Source: Lysobacterales bacterium UBA2790 (GTDB taxonomy: Bacteria; Pseudomonadota; Gammaproteobacteria; Xanthomonadales; Xanthomonadaceae). Taken from it: a stretch of DNA of 25,787 nucleotides. The notes beneath the pieces are model-generated. The model was not told the DNA's origin, ran no database searches, and worked only from the letters and a program-made list of their open reading frames with translations. The stretch spans positions 35,120 to 60,906 of the forward strand of contig DEHW01000196.1 in NCBI GenBank assembly GCA_002352135.1, read 5' to 3'. The position numbers were made by a program, and so were the translations under genes. Positions 17,121 through 24,710 of the stretch are shown here, in pieces (position 1 is the stretch's first letter; the number at the start of each line of letters is the position of its first letter).

Positions 17121-17317
17121 CTCCATCTCTCCTTCGCGAATGGGCCACAGATCCGTGACCGTGGCCTGCTTCAACGTCGGTCTGGCGATTCGGTTGACCG
17201 ATCACGCCACCCAAGCGACACCATGCGAGGTGCGATAGAAAAGTCCGCGAACACAGGATTCAGCAACCGGTTTCTCAGACTGAGTCCGCCGTGGCAGAAC
17301 ACGCCAGTCCGAAGCAC

Positions 17318-18646
17318 TCAGCGCCTGCGCCAGTCCTCGAACTCCAGACTCGCAATCACGCCAAGCCGATCATGTCTTGGTCGCAGACTGACCCGCCAGC
17401 CATACAGCTCACACAGGCGACGCACGATCGAAAGCCCGATCCCGGCACCTTTGCTGCCTTCCGAGCTGCGACCGCGATAGCCGCGATCAAACAGGTGAAG
17501 CGCCTCTTCGGCATCGATTCCAGGCCCGGTGTCGTGAACCTCGACGCGGTCCCCCAGCACGTGAATCGCCACCTCGCCCTGCTTGGTGTACTTGAAGGCG
17601 TTGACGATCAGGTTACCCAACGCCACCGACAGAATCGCATCCGGCGCTTCCACCAGCAGTTCCGACTGTCCCTCTACTCTGACCTCAATCGGCTTGTTTG
17701 CGAGATTCACCCGATGCGCATCGGCGAGTTGTTCCGCAAGTCGACGAACATCTGTCACACCCTCGCCGCGCTCTCCGCGCGAGAGCATCAGTAGAGCGGT
17801 GGTCAGATCGGTACCCTGCTGAACCGCCCGCTCGATACGCAGCAGGCGTGAACGGGTTTTGTCACTGACATCCGGCTGCCCCATCAACAACTCGACGGCT
17901 CCGCGAATGACCGCCAGCGGCGTGCGCAGCTCATGACTGACATCCGCATTGAACTCGCGATCACGCACCACACGCTCGTTGAGCTGATCCGAATAGTCGT
18001 CCAGTGCCTGTGCCAACTGACCGACCTCGTCATCCGCGAAATAGGGCGCAAGACGTTCTGGCTTGACCCCTTCGTTGAAGCCTTCGATGCGCGCCGCCAG
18101 ATCCGACACGGGACGCATCACCCGCCGCGCGGACCACACGCCGATCAGCCAGGCCAGGAACGAGAACAGCAGCACCGCGCCCGCCAAGGCGAACAACAGA
18201 TGCTGCCGCCCCAGCGTCTCCTGCGAATAGTCGTAGCGCAGAAAGGTATGCAGATCGCTGGCGCGGTAAACGGCCAACTTGTAGTGCGTCGGCAGACCAT
18301 CCGGTCCGGCCTCTTCCACATCGTGCACACCGGTCTGCAGCGGTTGCCAGGCGAACGGAATATTGGCCTGCCTTGGTGTGCTGACGATGGTGATCTCGAT
18401 CTGACGCGAAAAATGGAACTCGGCGCCCTGATCAGGATTCAAGCGCTTGAACTCGGTGAAGTTGCGTGCCTCCTGCTGCAGCCAGTCATTCACCAACTGG
18501 TCTTCCAGAACGGTGCGCAAGGCAATCGTCGCCACCGCAAAACCTGCCGTCAGGCCCGTGCCCAACAGCAGAAACGAGATAATGATGCGGCTCTTGAGCC
18601 TACGTCGGTACTGCTTCGAGGTCGGCAAGGCGATATCCGATGCCAT
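17318..18646 (-). CDS. Sensor histidine kinase (HAMP-HisKA-HATPase)
   Basis: This is the sensor of a two-component system in the inner membrane. The 442-residue product has a membrane segment at about residues 21-43, a periplasmic region of about 105 residues, and a second membrane segment at about 150-171. A HAMP linker follows to about 225. The dimerisation/phosphoacceptor helix contains FNADVSHELRTPLAVIRGA with H238, and the ATPase domain has the N box NLIVNAFKYT, G1 box VHDTGPGI and G2 box GAGIGLSIV. The periplasmic domain is not recognised, so the signal is unknown. The ATG at 18646 overlaps the regulator gene by 47 bases; a TTG at 18628 is a possible later start. It pairs with the response regulator immediately upstream. 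Confidence 0.93.
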   Translation of the reverse strand: MASDIALPTSKQYRRRLKSRIIISFLLLGTGLTAGFAVATIALRTVLEDQLVNDWLQQEARNFTEFKRLNPDQGAEFHFSRQIEITIVSTPRQANIPFAWQPLQTGVHDVEEAGPDGLPTHYKLAVYRASDLHTFLRYDYSQETLGRQHLLFALAGAVLLFSFLAWLIGVWSARRVMRPVSDLAARIEGFNEGVKPERLAPYFADDEVGQLAQALDDYSDQLNERVVRDREFNADVSHELRTPLAVIRGAVELLMGQPDVSDKTRSRLLRIERAVQQGTDLTTALLMLSRGERGEGVTDVRRLAEQLADAHRVNLANKPIEVRVEGQSELLVEAPDAILSVALGNLIVNAFKYTKQGEVAIHVLGDRVEVHDTGPGIDAEEALHLFDRGYRGRSSEGSKGAGIGLSIVRRLCELYGWRVSLRPRHDRLGVIASLEFEDWRRR

Positions 18647-19286
18647 GACGGGTGTGAATCAGCGGCTTGTCGAAGGGCTTGTCGAGCAGCGCGCGCAAGC
18701 CGTGGATGTGGACGCGCAAGGAATCGCTGTCGGGCAACTCCTCACCCCAGACCGCGGTCTCCAGTTCCTGCCGGGTCACCACATTGGGCGAAGACTCCAT
18801 CAGGCACTGGAGAATTTTCAGTGCCGTCGGATTGAGATTGACCTGCTTCCCTGCGCGACTGACTTCCAGCGTGTCCAGATTGAAATGCAGATCGGACACG
18901 TCCAACACGCGCACCGGCGCGCCGCGCCCACGCCGCGCCAGAACCGTCAGACGCGCCTCCACTTCCTGCAAGGCGAAGGGTTTGACGAGATAGTCGTCGG
19001 CGCCCGCATCGAAGCCCGTCAACTTCTGCTCGAGCGCGTCGCGCGCGGTCAGCATCAGGATCGGCGTGGTCTTGCGAGCGTCGACACGAAACTTGCGACA
19101 CACCTCCAGACCATCCATGCCGGGAAGATTGAGGTCCAGCACGATGGCGTCAAAGTCGTTGACCACCGCCAGATGCAGGCCGGTGACGCCATCGGCCGCA
19201 AAATCCACGATGTGACCGCGGTCTTCCAGATAGTCGCCCAGATTGGCGGCGATATCGGAGTTGTCTTCTATGACCAGAATACGCAT
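18600..19286 (-). CDS. OmpR/PhoB-family response regulator
   Basis: This is the DNA-binding partner of the downstream histidine kinase. The 228-residue product has an N-terminal receiver domain with acidic residues E7/D8, the phosphoacceptor D51 (IVLDLNLPGMDG), T80 and K102 (YLVKPF). The C-terminal winged-helix domain includes the NPTALKILQCLM and LRVHIHGLRALLDKPF segments and ends HTRHGIGYRL. The ATG at 19286 has AAGGGTG just upstream. The OmpR family usually binds direct repeats. Xanthomonads have several such pairs and I cannot name this one from sequence. Its target genes are unknown; the neighbours suggest an envelope role, by inference only. Confidence 0.93.
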   Translation of the reverse strand: MRILVIEDNSDIAANLGDYLEDRGHIVDFAADGVTGLHLAVVNDFDAIVLDLNLPGMDGLEVCRKFRVDARKTTPILMLTARDALEQKLTGFDAGADDYLVKPFALQEVEARLTVLARRGRGAPVRVLDVSDLHFNLDTLEVSRAGKQVNLNPTALKILQCLMESSPNVVTRQELETAVWGEELPDSDSLRVHIHGLRALLDKPFDKPLIHTRHGIGYRLADLEAVPT

Positions 19287-19616
19287 GCATCACCCTTGGA
19301 ACGTTTGAGGATTCACCTGCCAACGCCTCGCCAGCAGGCCATTGATAAAACGCCTTCCTGCGCCCCTGGGTTCGCGAGGTCGACACATGCCCGGTCACAC
19401 TTCCGACGAATCTATCGCTTACCCGATCACTTCGCGAGCGCAGCTTCCGCGAACCCCCGATGTGAACTCGCTGGAGGCAACTGGTTCCGCCGCCATTATG
19501 CGGCTGTCCGGAAACATTGTCGGCAGGCGCAGGATGGCGACCATCGAACATCATGGTGCTTCCGGCACGCTTAACGCGCGATCTGCCGAGGATGCGACGT
19601 CCGCATGGGCTCACAG
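19287..19616. other. Intergenic region upstream of the two-component system
   Basis: This 330-base stretch between the M56 protease stop and the response regulator start shows no convincing gene. Frames that cross it have no recognisable motifs or ribosome-binding sites. TTCGCGAG occurs twice on the plus strand, at 19371-19378 and 19431-19438, exactly 60 bases apart. A clear promoter for the regulator was not found, so it may be transcribed from this region by a weak promoter or by read-through. Confidence 0.5.
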
Positions 19617-21287
19617 TCAGGGGCTTGGCCAACAGATTCCCGACCCGAGTACACGTTGGCAATCACGCCGCGATTCGCGCCGGGCAACTGTTTCAGAAAG
19701 CGAGAAATCAAAATGGACCTGTTGCCAATCCGACACTCTCTCCTGGGGCTCAAAGCGCCAATCGTTCAGCGCAGCGCGGGATGCATCAACGAACACACCT
19801 CGTCCCCCTCGATCTACCACGCTGACATCGACCGCGCGACCTGCTCGATTGACCCGGAACCGAAGCTGGACGAAACCCTCACTCGCATCGCGCCGCGCAA
19901 GCAGCGGATAGTGAGGTTGCGGTCCGACCAAGGGACGCAATCCGCTGGCGGAGCCCACGTCGCCGTCTTGCCTATCGCGCTCCTCGGCTGCTTGTACTTT
20001 GTCTGCGAAACGCACTGGCAGATCGTGTACTTGCACTTGACCTGGCGTGAGTGAGGGCGGCTGACTCGCAGGCGACCAGCGTAGACCCTCTGGCAAACTG
20101 ACCTGCCTCGCTTGCGGCCGCAGGTCGCTAGGCATGGTGATCGCAATCGGAACATCGTTCACCTTCTGCTCCCGCCAGACCGCCGGAGCGTAAAGGCCGG
20201 TCGGATCATCGAGAACCGGGGTCAGTGATCGGGTCACCTCACGCAGATTGGCCAAATGCATGGCCCAGGCAGAACTGGCGTGCTGCATCGTTGCCCATTG
20301 CGATAGGGCCGCGATGCCTGCTGCCATCAGGATGAAAAGCCCAAACGACTGCACTCTGGGTGAACTGACCGCCTTGCCCGCTTCGGGCTGCCCGACGATG
20401 CGACTGATCCGATGCATCAACACCCCATCGCCTGCAGCCATGGCTAGTCGATTTCCGACCTTGGGCTGGTGTTGCTCGAGCTCGGCAAGAGACAACAGCG
20501 CCCGCGCATAGCTCAACCGGGGAATGCACTGACTGGTGACCAGATCATCGCAGCATAGTTCACGATCACGGCGAATCATCGCCGACATCCAATGGATTGC
20601 CGGGTGGAAGAACAGTATGGTCTCAACCGTTACCTGCATCAGATTGAGCAGCCAATCTGCCCTACGAACATGGGCGAGTTCATGCAGGAGCAACAGATCC
20701 AGATGCGCACTGGGTATTCCGGTCAAGGCACTCGCCGGAACCAGGATCACCGGGCGAAGCCAACCAACGGTCAGCAGCGACGACGTGGTTGGGGAAACCA
20801 GAACGCGAATTGGCCTCGACACGGCCATGCGCTGCGCAAAGGCAGCCGCTCGTCGTTGCAAATCTGCAAGAGCCGGTGAAGCGCCGTGTAGCAGTCGCCG
20901 CAAAAGCCACCATTGGTGGGCAAAACGCCCGGTCTGAAGCAATACTCCCAGCAGCCAGAGAGTCGCCACCAAGACTTGCGAGTTCGGGTCGGTTGACTGC
21001 TCAACCGCATGGGCACTGGTCGGAATGCCCACAAGCCCGCCCGGTTGGCCGCTAAGCTCCAGGGACGCCGCCGTGGCAAACGACTGATAGAGGTGACTGC
21101 CTGCGGCACCCATGCACGCGATCAATGCCGCATAGCCGAGGTTCAACCTCCAGCGCGGTGATTGGACTACATGACGCAGCAGCCCATATGCCAGAGCGAT
21201 CACTAGGCATTGCCACAAGGCAGCCATGATCATGCTCGAAATGGCTTCCGCAAGGCGCGTCCAGTCAACGATCTCGATCTGAATCAC
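19617..21287 (-). CDS. BlaR1-like M56 membrane metalloprotease with TonB C-terminal domain
   Basis: This is a 556-residue inner-membrane protein. Hydrophobic segments lie at about 20-38, 48-65 and 105-119, and again at about 312-332. Between them is the M56 zinc protease core, with H202-E-L-A-H206 (LLLHELAHVRRADWL) and a downstream ELCCDDL supplying E243 and D247. After the last membrane segment comes a periplasmic linker and, from about 455 to 530, a TonB C-terminal domain (PHYPLLARR, EGFVQLRFRVNRAGRAVDV, DWRFEP). In the BlaR1/MecR1 family the protease destroys a BlaI/MecI repressor on signal, but here the penicillin sensor domain is replaced by TonB. The GTG start at 21287 has GGAG upstream and overlaps the blaI-like gene by 23 bases. 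The role is probably antibiotic or envelope sensing. Confidence 0.88.
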   Translation of the reverse strand: MIQIEIVDWTRLAEAISSMIMAALWQCLVIALAYGLLRHVVQSPRWRLNLGYAALIACMGAAGSHLYQSFATAASLELSGQPGGLVGIPTSAHAVEQSTDPNSQVLVATLWLLGVLLQTGRFAHQWWLLRRLLHGASPALADLQRRAAAFAQRMAVSRPIRVLVSPTTSSLLTVGWLRPVILVPASALTGIPSAHLDLLLLHELAHVRRADWLLNLMQVTVETILFFHPAIHWMSAMIRRDRELCCDDLVTSQCIPRLSYARALLSLAELEQHQPKVGNRLAMAAGDGVLMHRISRIVGQPEAGKAVSSPRVQSFGLFILMAAGIAALSQWATMQHASSAWAMHLANLREVTRSLTPVLDDPTGLYAPAVWREQKVNDVPIAITMPSDLRPQARQVSLPEGLRWSPASQPPSLTPGQVQVHDLPVRFADKVQAAEERDRQDGDVGSASGLRPLVGPQPHYPLLARRDASEGFVQLRFRVNRAGRAVDVSVVDRGGRGVFVDASRAALNDWRFEPQERVSDWQQVHFDFSLSETVARRESRRDCQRVLGSGICWPSP

Positions 21288-21663
21288 CGCGCTTCTCCAA
21301 CTCGTTCAGCAACGTTCGAATTGCCTGGAGTTCCTGGGCATCGGGCCCCTTGCCTGCGCCCAATGCACGCATCACCAGCGCACCCGCACTGCCATCAAAC
21401 AGCTTCTGTACCAGATCGCCCAGTATTCGGGATTGCGTGGAGTCTTTGCTGATGGCCGCCCTGTAGGTATGCGCGCGCTGAGTTTCCTCGCGAACAACCA
21501 GACCCTTGCCATGCATCAACTGCAGCAGCTTGAGGGCGGTGGTATACCCACCGCCCTCCGAGCGATAAAGGGTGTCGTAGACTTCTCGGACAGTGGCCTG
21601 ACCTTTGTCCCACAAGACACTCAGAATGGCGAGTTCAGACTCGGTCGGCTTGGGATGGGTCAT
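21265..21663 (-). CDS. BlaI/MecI-family transcriptional repressor
   Basis: This is a 132-residue winged-helix repressor. The protein starts MTHPKPTESELAILSVLWDK, contains VREVYDTLYRSEGGGYTTAL (the recognition-helix part of the BlaI family), and ends in a helical dimerisation region with a proteolysis-prone middle. The ATG at 21663 with GAGG five bases upstream gives the family N-terminus. It overlaps the M56 protease gene by 23 bases, the normal partner arrangement in which the protease inactivates the repressor. I looked for a TACA/TGTA-type operator upstream and found no good palindrome. Targets are unknown; autoregulation of the pair is likely from family knowledge. Confidence 0.93.
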   Translation of the reverse strand: MTHPKPTESELAILSVLWDKGQATVREVYDTLYRSEGGGYTTALKLLQLMHGKGLVVREETQRAHTYRAAISKDSTQSRILGDLVQKLFDGSAGALVMRALGAGKGPDAQELQAIRTLLNELEKRGDSDRDR

Positions 21664-21749
21664 ACGCGCCTCGAAATGAAATGATCTCAGATCAAGCGGT
21701 GGCGTGAACAATGCCGAGCAACCTGACCCACTACAGTCCACTTGCTTGT

Positions 21750-22274
21750 CTACTGACGACCTACCTCATCAAACCCCGGCCGCCCGCGTTGTTCGAGGTA
21801 ATCCTTGGCGCCACGCGCTCCACGCGACTGATCGCGGAGCTCGGCTTCCGTATAACACACGGTCTCGGGGATTTTCGAGCCCACACGAAGGACCCGCTCA
21901 CAGATCTTTCGTTTCCCGGCCGGCGCATCTGCCAGCACACTGTTCACTTGTTCCAGCGCATTGAACACAGCCACTTGATCCGAAGGGCTCAAGTCGGACA
22001 CGCGGCCTCGTTGGCCGATTTTTTCATGCGCCTTTGACAATGCGTCCCGAACCTCATCCTTTTCGCGTTCCGATAGGCCACCGTAACGCCCTTCCGGCTC
22101 CATATCTTCTTCTATGCGCCGCCGCTCATCGGCAAAGCGCTTCGCCAGATCGATCTCAGAGAGCTCCGAGTCGGATGATGCAGAACCCTCGGCGGCTGTG
22201 GCCGACAAAGACAGCGGAAACGTGAAGCACGCCAACAAGGCAAGGAGGGCCAGCTGAGGAAATGTCCACTTCAT
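21750..22274 (-). CDS. Secreted two-cysteine protein of unknown function
   Basis: This is an unnamed 174-residue protein. It has a signal peptide (hydrophobic residues 7-24, cleavage near 27-28) and an acidic, helical middle rich in Arg and Glu. The conserved-looking segment DLSPSDQVAVFNALEQVNSV (residues 94-113) is followed by two cysteines, C125 and C140 (KICERVLRVGS, ETVCYTEAE), which may form a disulfide in the periplasm. I recall similar hypothetical proteins in Xanthomonadaceae, none with a known role. The ATG at 22274 has GGAG eight bases upstream, and a TTGACA promoter lies further up. It is 86 bases upstream of the BlaI-like gene on the same strand and could be co-transcribed with it. 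Confidence 0.78.
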   Translation of the reverse strand: MKWTFPQLALLALLACFTFPLSLSATAAEGSASSDSELSEIDLAKRFADERRRIEEDMEPEGRYGGLSEREKDEVRDALSKAHEKIGQRGRVSDLSPSDQVAVFNALEQVNSVLADAPAGKRKICERVLRVGSKIPETVCYTEAELRDQSRGARGAKDYLEQRGRPGFDEVGRQ

Positions 22275-22380
22275 TCGATTGCTCCAATGGAAGGATCAAG
22301 GGCGCGTTCCTGCAACCTCGATCCGGATCTGGTCGGGATTGCGCACCACGCTGTACAGGGAATCAGTGGCGCGCGGAGGC

Positions 22381-22409
22381 ACCGTATCGCGCACCGATCA
22401 GGCTGTCAA
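22381..22409 (-). promoter_or_regulatory. Candidate sigma70 promoter of the secreted two-cysteine gene
   Basis: On the minus strand a perfect TTGACA (22409-22404) is followed by a 17-base spacer and TACGGT (22386-22381). Transcription would begin near 22374, about 100 bases before the ATG at 22274. Just upstream of the -35 are short palindromes, CGTACG (22420-22425) and CTACGTAG (22431-22438), and ACGAA/TTCGT (22409-22422). They may be regulator sites. The -10 resembles the dcw promoter TACTGT. Confidence 0.6.
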
Positions 22410-22728
22410 CGAAAATGTTCGTACGTTTTTCTACGTAGCGTTCCACACCTCCCGTTGCAGCCATATCGGGAAGAGTTTCCCGTGACCCAAAGCGGGGATC
22501 TGGTATCGCGACCATTGTTACCAACCCGCTCACTCGACGGTGTGGATGGCATGTCTTCACCCCGGAGCGCCGACGAGCTTGAAGATTTGAATCCTGACTC
22601 CGGCGCAGCGGTGGACAGTTTCATGCAGGTTTCGCCTCACGATGGGCGGCCTTTGCCCGCCAGACAGGCCAAGAGTAGAACGTCGCGACAGATTCGCAGC
22701 CGTTTCCCTTTCATGTCCGTCGGGCTCC
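22410..22728. other. Divergent spacer between the two-cysteine gene and the FAD oxidase
   Basis: No gene is supported in this part of the 467-base spacer: open frames here lack motifs, good ribosome-binding sites and typical codon pattern. Short palindromes lie at its left end next to the minus-strand promoter. Its right end leads to a TAGAAT -10 candidate for the FAD oxidase. No tRNA or other structured RNA was recognised. Confidence 0.5.
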
Positions 22729-22734
22729 TAGAAT
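22729..22734 (+). promoter_or_regulatory. Candidate -10 element of the FAD oxidase gene (possible leaderless start)
   Basis: TAGAAT matches the -10 consensus at five of six positions. A start site seven bases downstream would fall at about 22741, directly at the ATG at 22742. No ribosome-binding site precedes that ATG, so a leaderless message fits. No good -35 was seen. Confidence 0.4.
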
Positions 22735-22741
22735 GGACCGC

Positions 22742-24127
22742 ATGTCGACGTTGCTGTCCAACTCTGCCGTAGAAGAACTGCGAGCGTGTCTCATGCAGCC
22801 GGAGCGCCTGTTGCTGGGGACGGAGGATTGTCTTGCCTACAGTTACGACAACTCCAAGCGGAGCGTCATGCCGCAAGCGGTCGCACTGTGTGTCAATGCA
22901 AAGGAGGTCGCTGACCTTCTTCGCGTCTGCCACGAACGCGCGATTCCTGTTACGGCGCGCGGCCGCGGTACCAACACCACTGGCGCCAGTGTTCCGATTG
23001 CGGGCGGTTTGGTGATCTCGCTGGAGCGCATGCAGCGCATCATCGAAATCAATACGGCTGATCGCTATGCCGTGGTGGAACCCGGCGTCCTGAACGGCGA
23101 TCTGCAGGCGGCGCTGAAACCGCTGGGGTTCTTCTGGCCACCCGATCCCACCTCGGCACCATTTTCAAGCATCGGCGGCAATCTGGCCTGCAACGCGGGC
23201 GGTCCGCGCGCCGTGAAATACGGTGCCTGCCGCGACAACATCCTGGCCCTGCAGGCGGTCGATGGTCGCGGTGAGCGGTTCTCCAGCGGCGCGTTGACCA
23301 GCAAGCATTCGGTCGGCTACGACCTGACCCGCTTTCTGGTCGGCTCCGAAGGCACGCTCGGCATCATCACCCAAGCCACCCTGAAACTGGTTCCGCTGCC
23401 CACCGCCAAACGTGCATTGCGCCTGCTGTTCGCGCGCATTGAGGACGCCGCCGCTGCAGTTGCACGCATCATGGCGCAACCCGTCACGCCTTGTGCGCTG
23501 GAGTTCATTGATCGTGAGTCGCTGGCACTGGTGCGTGCGCGCGGTGTCAACCTGCCTGCCGGCGATGCACTGCTGTTGGTCGAGGTCGATGCGGAAGCCA
23601 GCGCGCTCGATGCCGCCTGCAATGCAGTCTTGAACGCAGCGCAGGGACCGGGTCTGACTGATGTGCTGGTTGCCCACGACGAGACCCAGACCGACACCCT
23701 GTGGGCGGCGCGAAAAGCGCTTTCGCCCGCCTTGCGCAGCCTGGCACCGAAAAAGATCAATGAAGACGTCGTCGTCCCCGTCTCCCGTCTGCCTGAGCTG
23801 ATCGCGGGCGTCGATGTCTTGGCACGCCAACACGCCCTCCGTATCGTCAACTTCGGCCACGCGGGTAACGGCAATATCCATGTCAACTTGATGATCGACC
23901 CCAGTGACCCGGTCGCCGCAAACGCCGCCGCGCACTGCCTCGACGACTTGTTCGCACTGGTGGTCTCGCTGCACGGCACACTCTCCGGCGAGCACGGTAT
24001 TGGTCTCGCCAAACGCGACTACATGCCGCGCGCCATCGACGCGCACACGCTGGGCCTGATGCGCGCGATCAAGACCGTGTTCGACCCCAAAGGCATCCTC
24101 AACCCGGGCAAGTTGTTGCCCTTATGA
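22742..24127 (+). CDS. GlcD/D-lactate dehydrogenase-type FAD-linked oxidase
   Basis: This is a 461-residue FAD enzyme that probably oxidises a D-2-hydroxy acid such as D-lactate, glycolate or D-2-hydroxyglutarate; the substrate cannot be told from sequence. The N-terminal PCMH-type FAD domain shows PVTARGRGTNTTGASVPIAG (69-88), PPDPTSAPFSSIGGNLACNA (133-152) and GSEGTLGIITQATLKLVPLP (201-220). The FAD-oxidase C-terminal domain carries NFGHAGNGNIHVNL (370-383, H373 and H380 as probable metal or substrate ligands) and LSGEHGIGLAKRDYM (414-428). The ATG at 22742 is preferred over the one at 22733, which falls inside the likely -10 box. The 3' end overlaps the glycosylase gene as ATGA. No iron-sulfur partner subunit (GlcE/F type) is adjacent. 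Confidence 0.92.
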   Translation: MSTLLSNSAVEELRACLMQPERLLLGTEDCLAYSYDNSKRSVMPQAVALCVNAKEVADLLRVCHERAIPVTARGRGTNTTGASVPIAGGLVISLERMQRIIEINTADRYAVVEPGVLNGDLQAALKPLGFFWPPDPTSAPFSSIGGNLACNAGGPRAVKYGACRDNILALQAVDGRGERFSSGALTSKHSVGYDLTRFLVGSEGTLGIITQATLKLVPLPTAKRALRLLFARIEDAAAAVARIMAQPVTPCALEFIDRESLALVRARGVNLPAGDALLLVEVDAEASALDAACNAVLNAAQGPGLTDVLVAHDETQTDTLWAARKALSPALRSLAPKKINEDVVVPVSRLPELIAGVDVLARQHALRIVNFGHAGNGNIHVNLMIDPSDPVAANAAAHCLDDLFALVVSLHGTLSGEHGIGLAKRDYMPRAIDAHTLGLMRAIKTVFDPKGILNPGKLLPL

Positions 24128-24705
24128 CGACGCTGGATTCATTGCTGTCTCGTGTCCGCGCCTGCCGCCTGTGCGCCTCGCAGCTACCTTGCGAGCCGCG
24201 TCCGATCCTGCGCGCGGCACCGACTGAGCGTCTGCTGATCATCGGCCAGGCGCCAGGCATCAAGGCGCACGAATCCGGCATCCCTTGGAATGACGCCAGC
24301 GGCATCCGCCTACGTGGCTGGTTGGGGTTGTCGCGCGAGCAGTTCTACGACGAGCGCCATGTCGCCATCATGCCGATGGGGTTCTGCTATCCGGGCAAGG
24401 GCAAGGCAGGCGATCTGCCGCCGCGTCCGGAATGTGCGCCGACCTGGCATGCGTCGATCCTTGCGCAGCTACCGAACATCGAACTGACCCTGCTGATCGG
24501 CCACTACGCGCAACTCGGCTACCTGAGTGAGCGGCGTCACGCCACGCTTACCGACACGGTGAAGCACTTCGCGGACTATCTTCCGCAACACTTCCCGTTG
24601 CCACATCCCAGCCCGCGCAATCAACTCTGGCTGGCCAGCAATCCTTGGTTTGAGGCCGATGTCGTCCCGGCATTGCGGCAACGGGTACGCGCCTTGTTGG
24701 ATTGA
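24124..24705 (+). CDS. Uracil-DNA glycosylase superfamily protein with probable 4Fe-4S cluster
   Basis: This 193-residue protein looks like a uracil-DNA glycosylase-superfamily member, which would cut damaged bases from DNA. The N-terminal active-site loop is GQAPGIKAHESGIPWNDASG (41-60) and the C-terminal loop is HPSPRNQLW (161-169), in the places of the two UDG catalytic motifs. Four cysteines, C14-x2-C17 and C88-x15-C104, match the spacing of the iron-sulfur ligands in family 4/5 UDGs. The loops are divergent from families 1 and 4, so activity and substrate are uncertain. The ATG overlaps the FAD oxidase stop as ATGA, so the pair is translated together. Its stop lies five bases from that of the convergent phosphatase. 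Confidence 0.8.
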   Translation: MTTLDSLLSRVRACRLCASQLPCEPRPILRAAPTERLLIIGQAPGIKAHESGIPWNDASGIRLRGWLGLSREQFYDERHVAIMPMGFCYPGKGKAGDLPPRPECAPTWHASILAQLPNIELTLLIGHYAQLGYLSERRHATLTDTVKHFADYLPQHFPLPHPSPRNQLWLASNPWFEADVVPALRQRVRALLD

Positions 24706-24710
24706 CGCAC

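Noticed and set aside
21664..21749. BlaI-type operator upstream of the BlaI-like gene
   Set aside because: ACTACAGT (near 21731) recalls half of a TACA/TGTA site, but no symmetric partner at the expected spacing was found.
22287..22772. Plus-strand open frame across the divergent spacer
   Set aside because: It runs antisense through the likely minus-strand promoter into the FAD oxidase start, and lacks motifs and a ribosome-binding site.
23165..24046. Minus-strand open frame opposite the FAD oxidase
   Set aside because: It is an antisense shadow of a well-conserved enzyme, with no ribosome-binding site or motif.
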